DNA from: Actinomycetes bacterium
GTDB taxonomy: Bacteria > Actinomycetota > Actinomycetes > Actinomycetales > Microbacteriaceae
DNA length: 15,424 nt
Direction of reading: 5' to 3'
Assembly (NCBI GenBank): GCA_023451265.1
Contig: JAEYAG010000225.1
Location: forward strand, 1-15,424
Part shown: positions 14,724 through 15,424 of the stretch, one piece after another
How positions within the stretch are numbered: the stretch's first letter is position 1
How the letters are laid out: each line of letters opens with the position of its first letter
Made by a program: the position numbers and the translations under genes
Notes under the pieces: model-generated
The model's input: the letters and a program-made list of their open reading frames with translations, nothing else
Told to the model about the DNA's origin: nothing
Database searches by the model: none

Positions 14724-14783
14724 GGCGCGGCGCGGCGCGGCGCGGTGCCGCGCAGCGCGGTGCCGCGCAGCGGCGCGCGCCGC
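14724..14783. repeat. GC-only tandem repeats and hairpins between convergent genes
   Basis: The gap between two facing stop codons holds four copies of GGCGC in tandem (14724-14743). Two perfect tandem copies of the 15-mer CGCGGTGCCGCGCAG follow (14741-14755 and 14756-14770), then the 12-bp palindrome CGGCGCGCGCCG (14771-14782). Each 15-mer contributes a GCGCGG/CCGCGC stem. The cluster could end transcription from both sides as stable stems without T-runs, a form thought to be common in actinobacteria. Short-unit repeats here are likely to vary in copy number. Confidence 0.55.
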
Positions 14784-14785
14784 GG

Positions 14786-15424
14786 TCAGCCGATGAGACT
14801 CGGCTGCAGATCGCGCAGGGTGCTCCGGTGCGTCATGCGTGTGACGCCGAGCGCGGCGAGGGTGAGCGCGACGCCGAGCCACAGCAGCAGCACGCCGATG
14901 TCAGCGCCCACGCGCGAGAGGTCGCCGCCGTACATGAGCTGGCGCATCGCGTCGACGACGTATCCCATCGGCAGGATGTGATGCAGCCACGCCAGCGGCG
15001 CCGGCAGCGTCTGCCAGGGGAATGTGCCGCCGGCGGTCACCAGCTGCAGCACCATCAGCACGAGTCCCACGAACTGCCCGACCGACCCGAGCCAGACGTT
15101 CAGCGCCAGGATGATCGCCGCGTAGGTGAACGAGGCGAGCATGAGGATGCCGAGGGTGCCGAGCGGGTTCGCGAACCCGAACCCGAGCGCGAGGGAGAGC
15201 ACGCCGAACAGCGCCACCATGCCCACGCTGCCGAGGAGCGCCGGTGTCAACCACCCCGCGATCGTCACGCGCACGGGCGAGCGCAGAGCGGTGACGGCCC
15301 GGCGCGAGATGGGCTTCACGATCAGGAACAGGGCGTAGATGCCGATCCAGCCCGCGAGCGCGGCGAAGAACGGTGCGAGCCCGGCGCCGTAGTCGCCCGC
15401 CGACGTCTGCGCGCTGGAGTCGAT
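14786..15424 (-). CDS. YhgE/Pip-like ABC-2 family membrane protein, C-terminal part
   Basis: The open frame reaches the right edge without a start, so this is the last 212 residues of a larger protein (full-length members have several hundred residues). About five or six hydrophobic segments are visible, with the family-typical ALNVWLGSVGQFVGLVL, LVTAGGTFPWQTLPAPLAWL and ILPMGYVVDAMRQLMYGGD stretches, close to YhgE/Pip (phage infection protein-like) C-termini. Reading upstream of the GTG at 15319 continues the same protein (GDYGAGLAPFFAALAGWIG), so that GTG is not the start. Members are cytoplasmic-membrane proteins related to ABC-2 permeases; some relatives (EsaA/YueB) belong to type VII secretion, others have no known role. 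Its stop faces the immunity-like gene across a GC repeat. Confidence 0.85.
   Translation of the reverse strand: MDSSAQTSAGDYGAGLAPFFAALAGWIGIYALFLIVKPISRRAVTALRSPVRVTIAGWLTPALLGSVGMVALFGVLSLALGFGFANPLGTLGILMLASFTYAAIILALNVWLGSVGQFVGLVLMVLQLVTAGGTFPWQTLPAPLAWLHHILPMGYVVDAMRQLMYGGDLSRVGADIGVLLLWLGVALTLAALGVTRMTHRSTLRDLQPSLIG

Noticed and set aside
14724..14783. CRISPR array
   Set aside because: Units of 5 and 15 bp lie directly in tandem with no unique spacers, and no cas genes are present.

Overview
The base composition is very G+C-rich, GTG and TTG starts are common, and many gene pairs overlap by 4 bp. The gene families and the frequent GGATGCC/GGCATCC heptamer fit a Gram-positive actinobacterium of the Microbacteriaceae, most like Microbacterium. 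The genus is inferred from style and protein similarity recalled from memory, not from a search. The window looks chromosomal. I saw no insertion sequence, tRNA, rRNA, CRISPR array or phage gene.

Layout from left to right: (1) a short G-rich phased repeat; (2) a YbjJ-like MFS transporter (minus) divergent from a LacI-family regulator (plus), with a perfect 12-bp palindrome and two leaderless-type promoters between them; (3) a complete six-gene Mrp-type Na+/H+ antiporter operon (plus), mrpA(AB fusion)-C-D-E-F-G, in which every junction is a 4-nt stop/start overlap; (4) converging on it with a 4-bp gap, a minus-strand pair: an SRPBCC-family protein and a phytoene-desaturase/PYROXD2-like FAD oxidoreductase; (5) a membrane-anchored penicillin-acylase (S45, Ntn-hydrolase) family protein (minus); (6) divergent from it, a two-gene plus-strand cassette of a small protein with a His-Gly...Ser-Cys pattern seen in polymorphic-toxin tails and clan CD peptidases, followed by a small immunity-like protein; (7) a GC-only repeat/hairpin cluster; (8) the C-terminal part of a YhgE/Pip-like ABC-2 membrane protein (minus) that runs off the right edge.

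The Mrp operon is the best-understood unit. Its hetero-oligomeric complex exports Na+ in exchange for protons and supports pH and salt homeostasis. The MFS/LacI pair looks like a self-contained transport and regulation module of unknown substrate. The least-described part is 13.6-14.8 kb: the toxin-like/immunity-like pair, its divergent promoter region with an inverted CCATGG repeat over an ECF-like -35 element, and a YhgE/Pip-like gene immediately beyond it.
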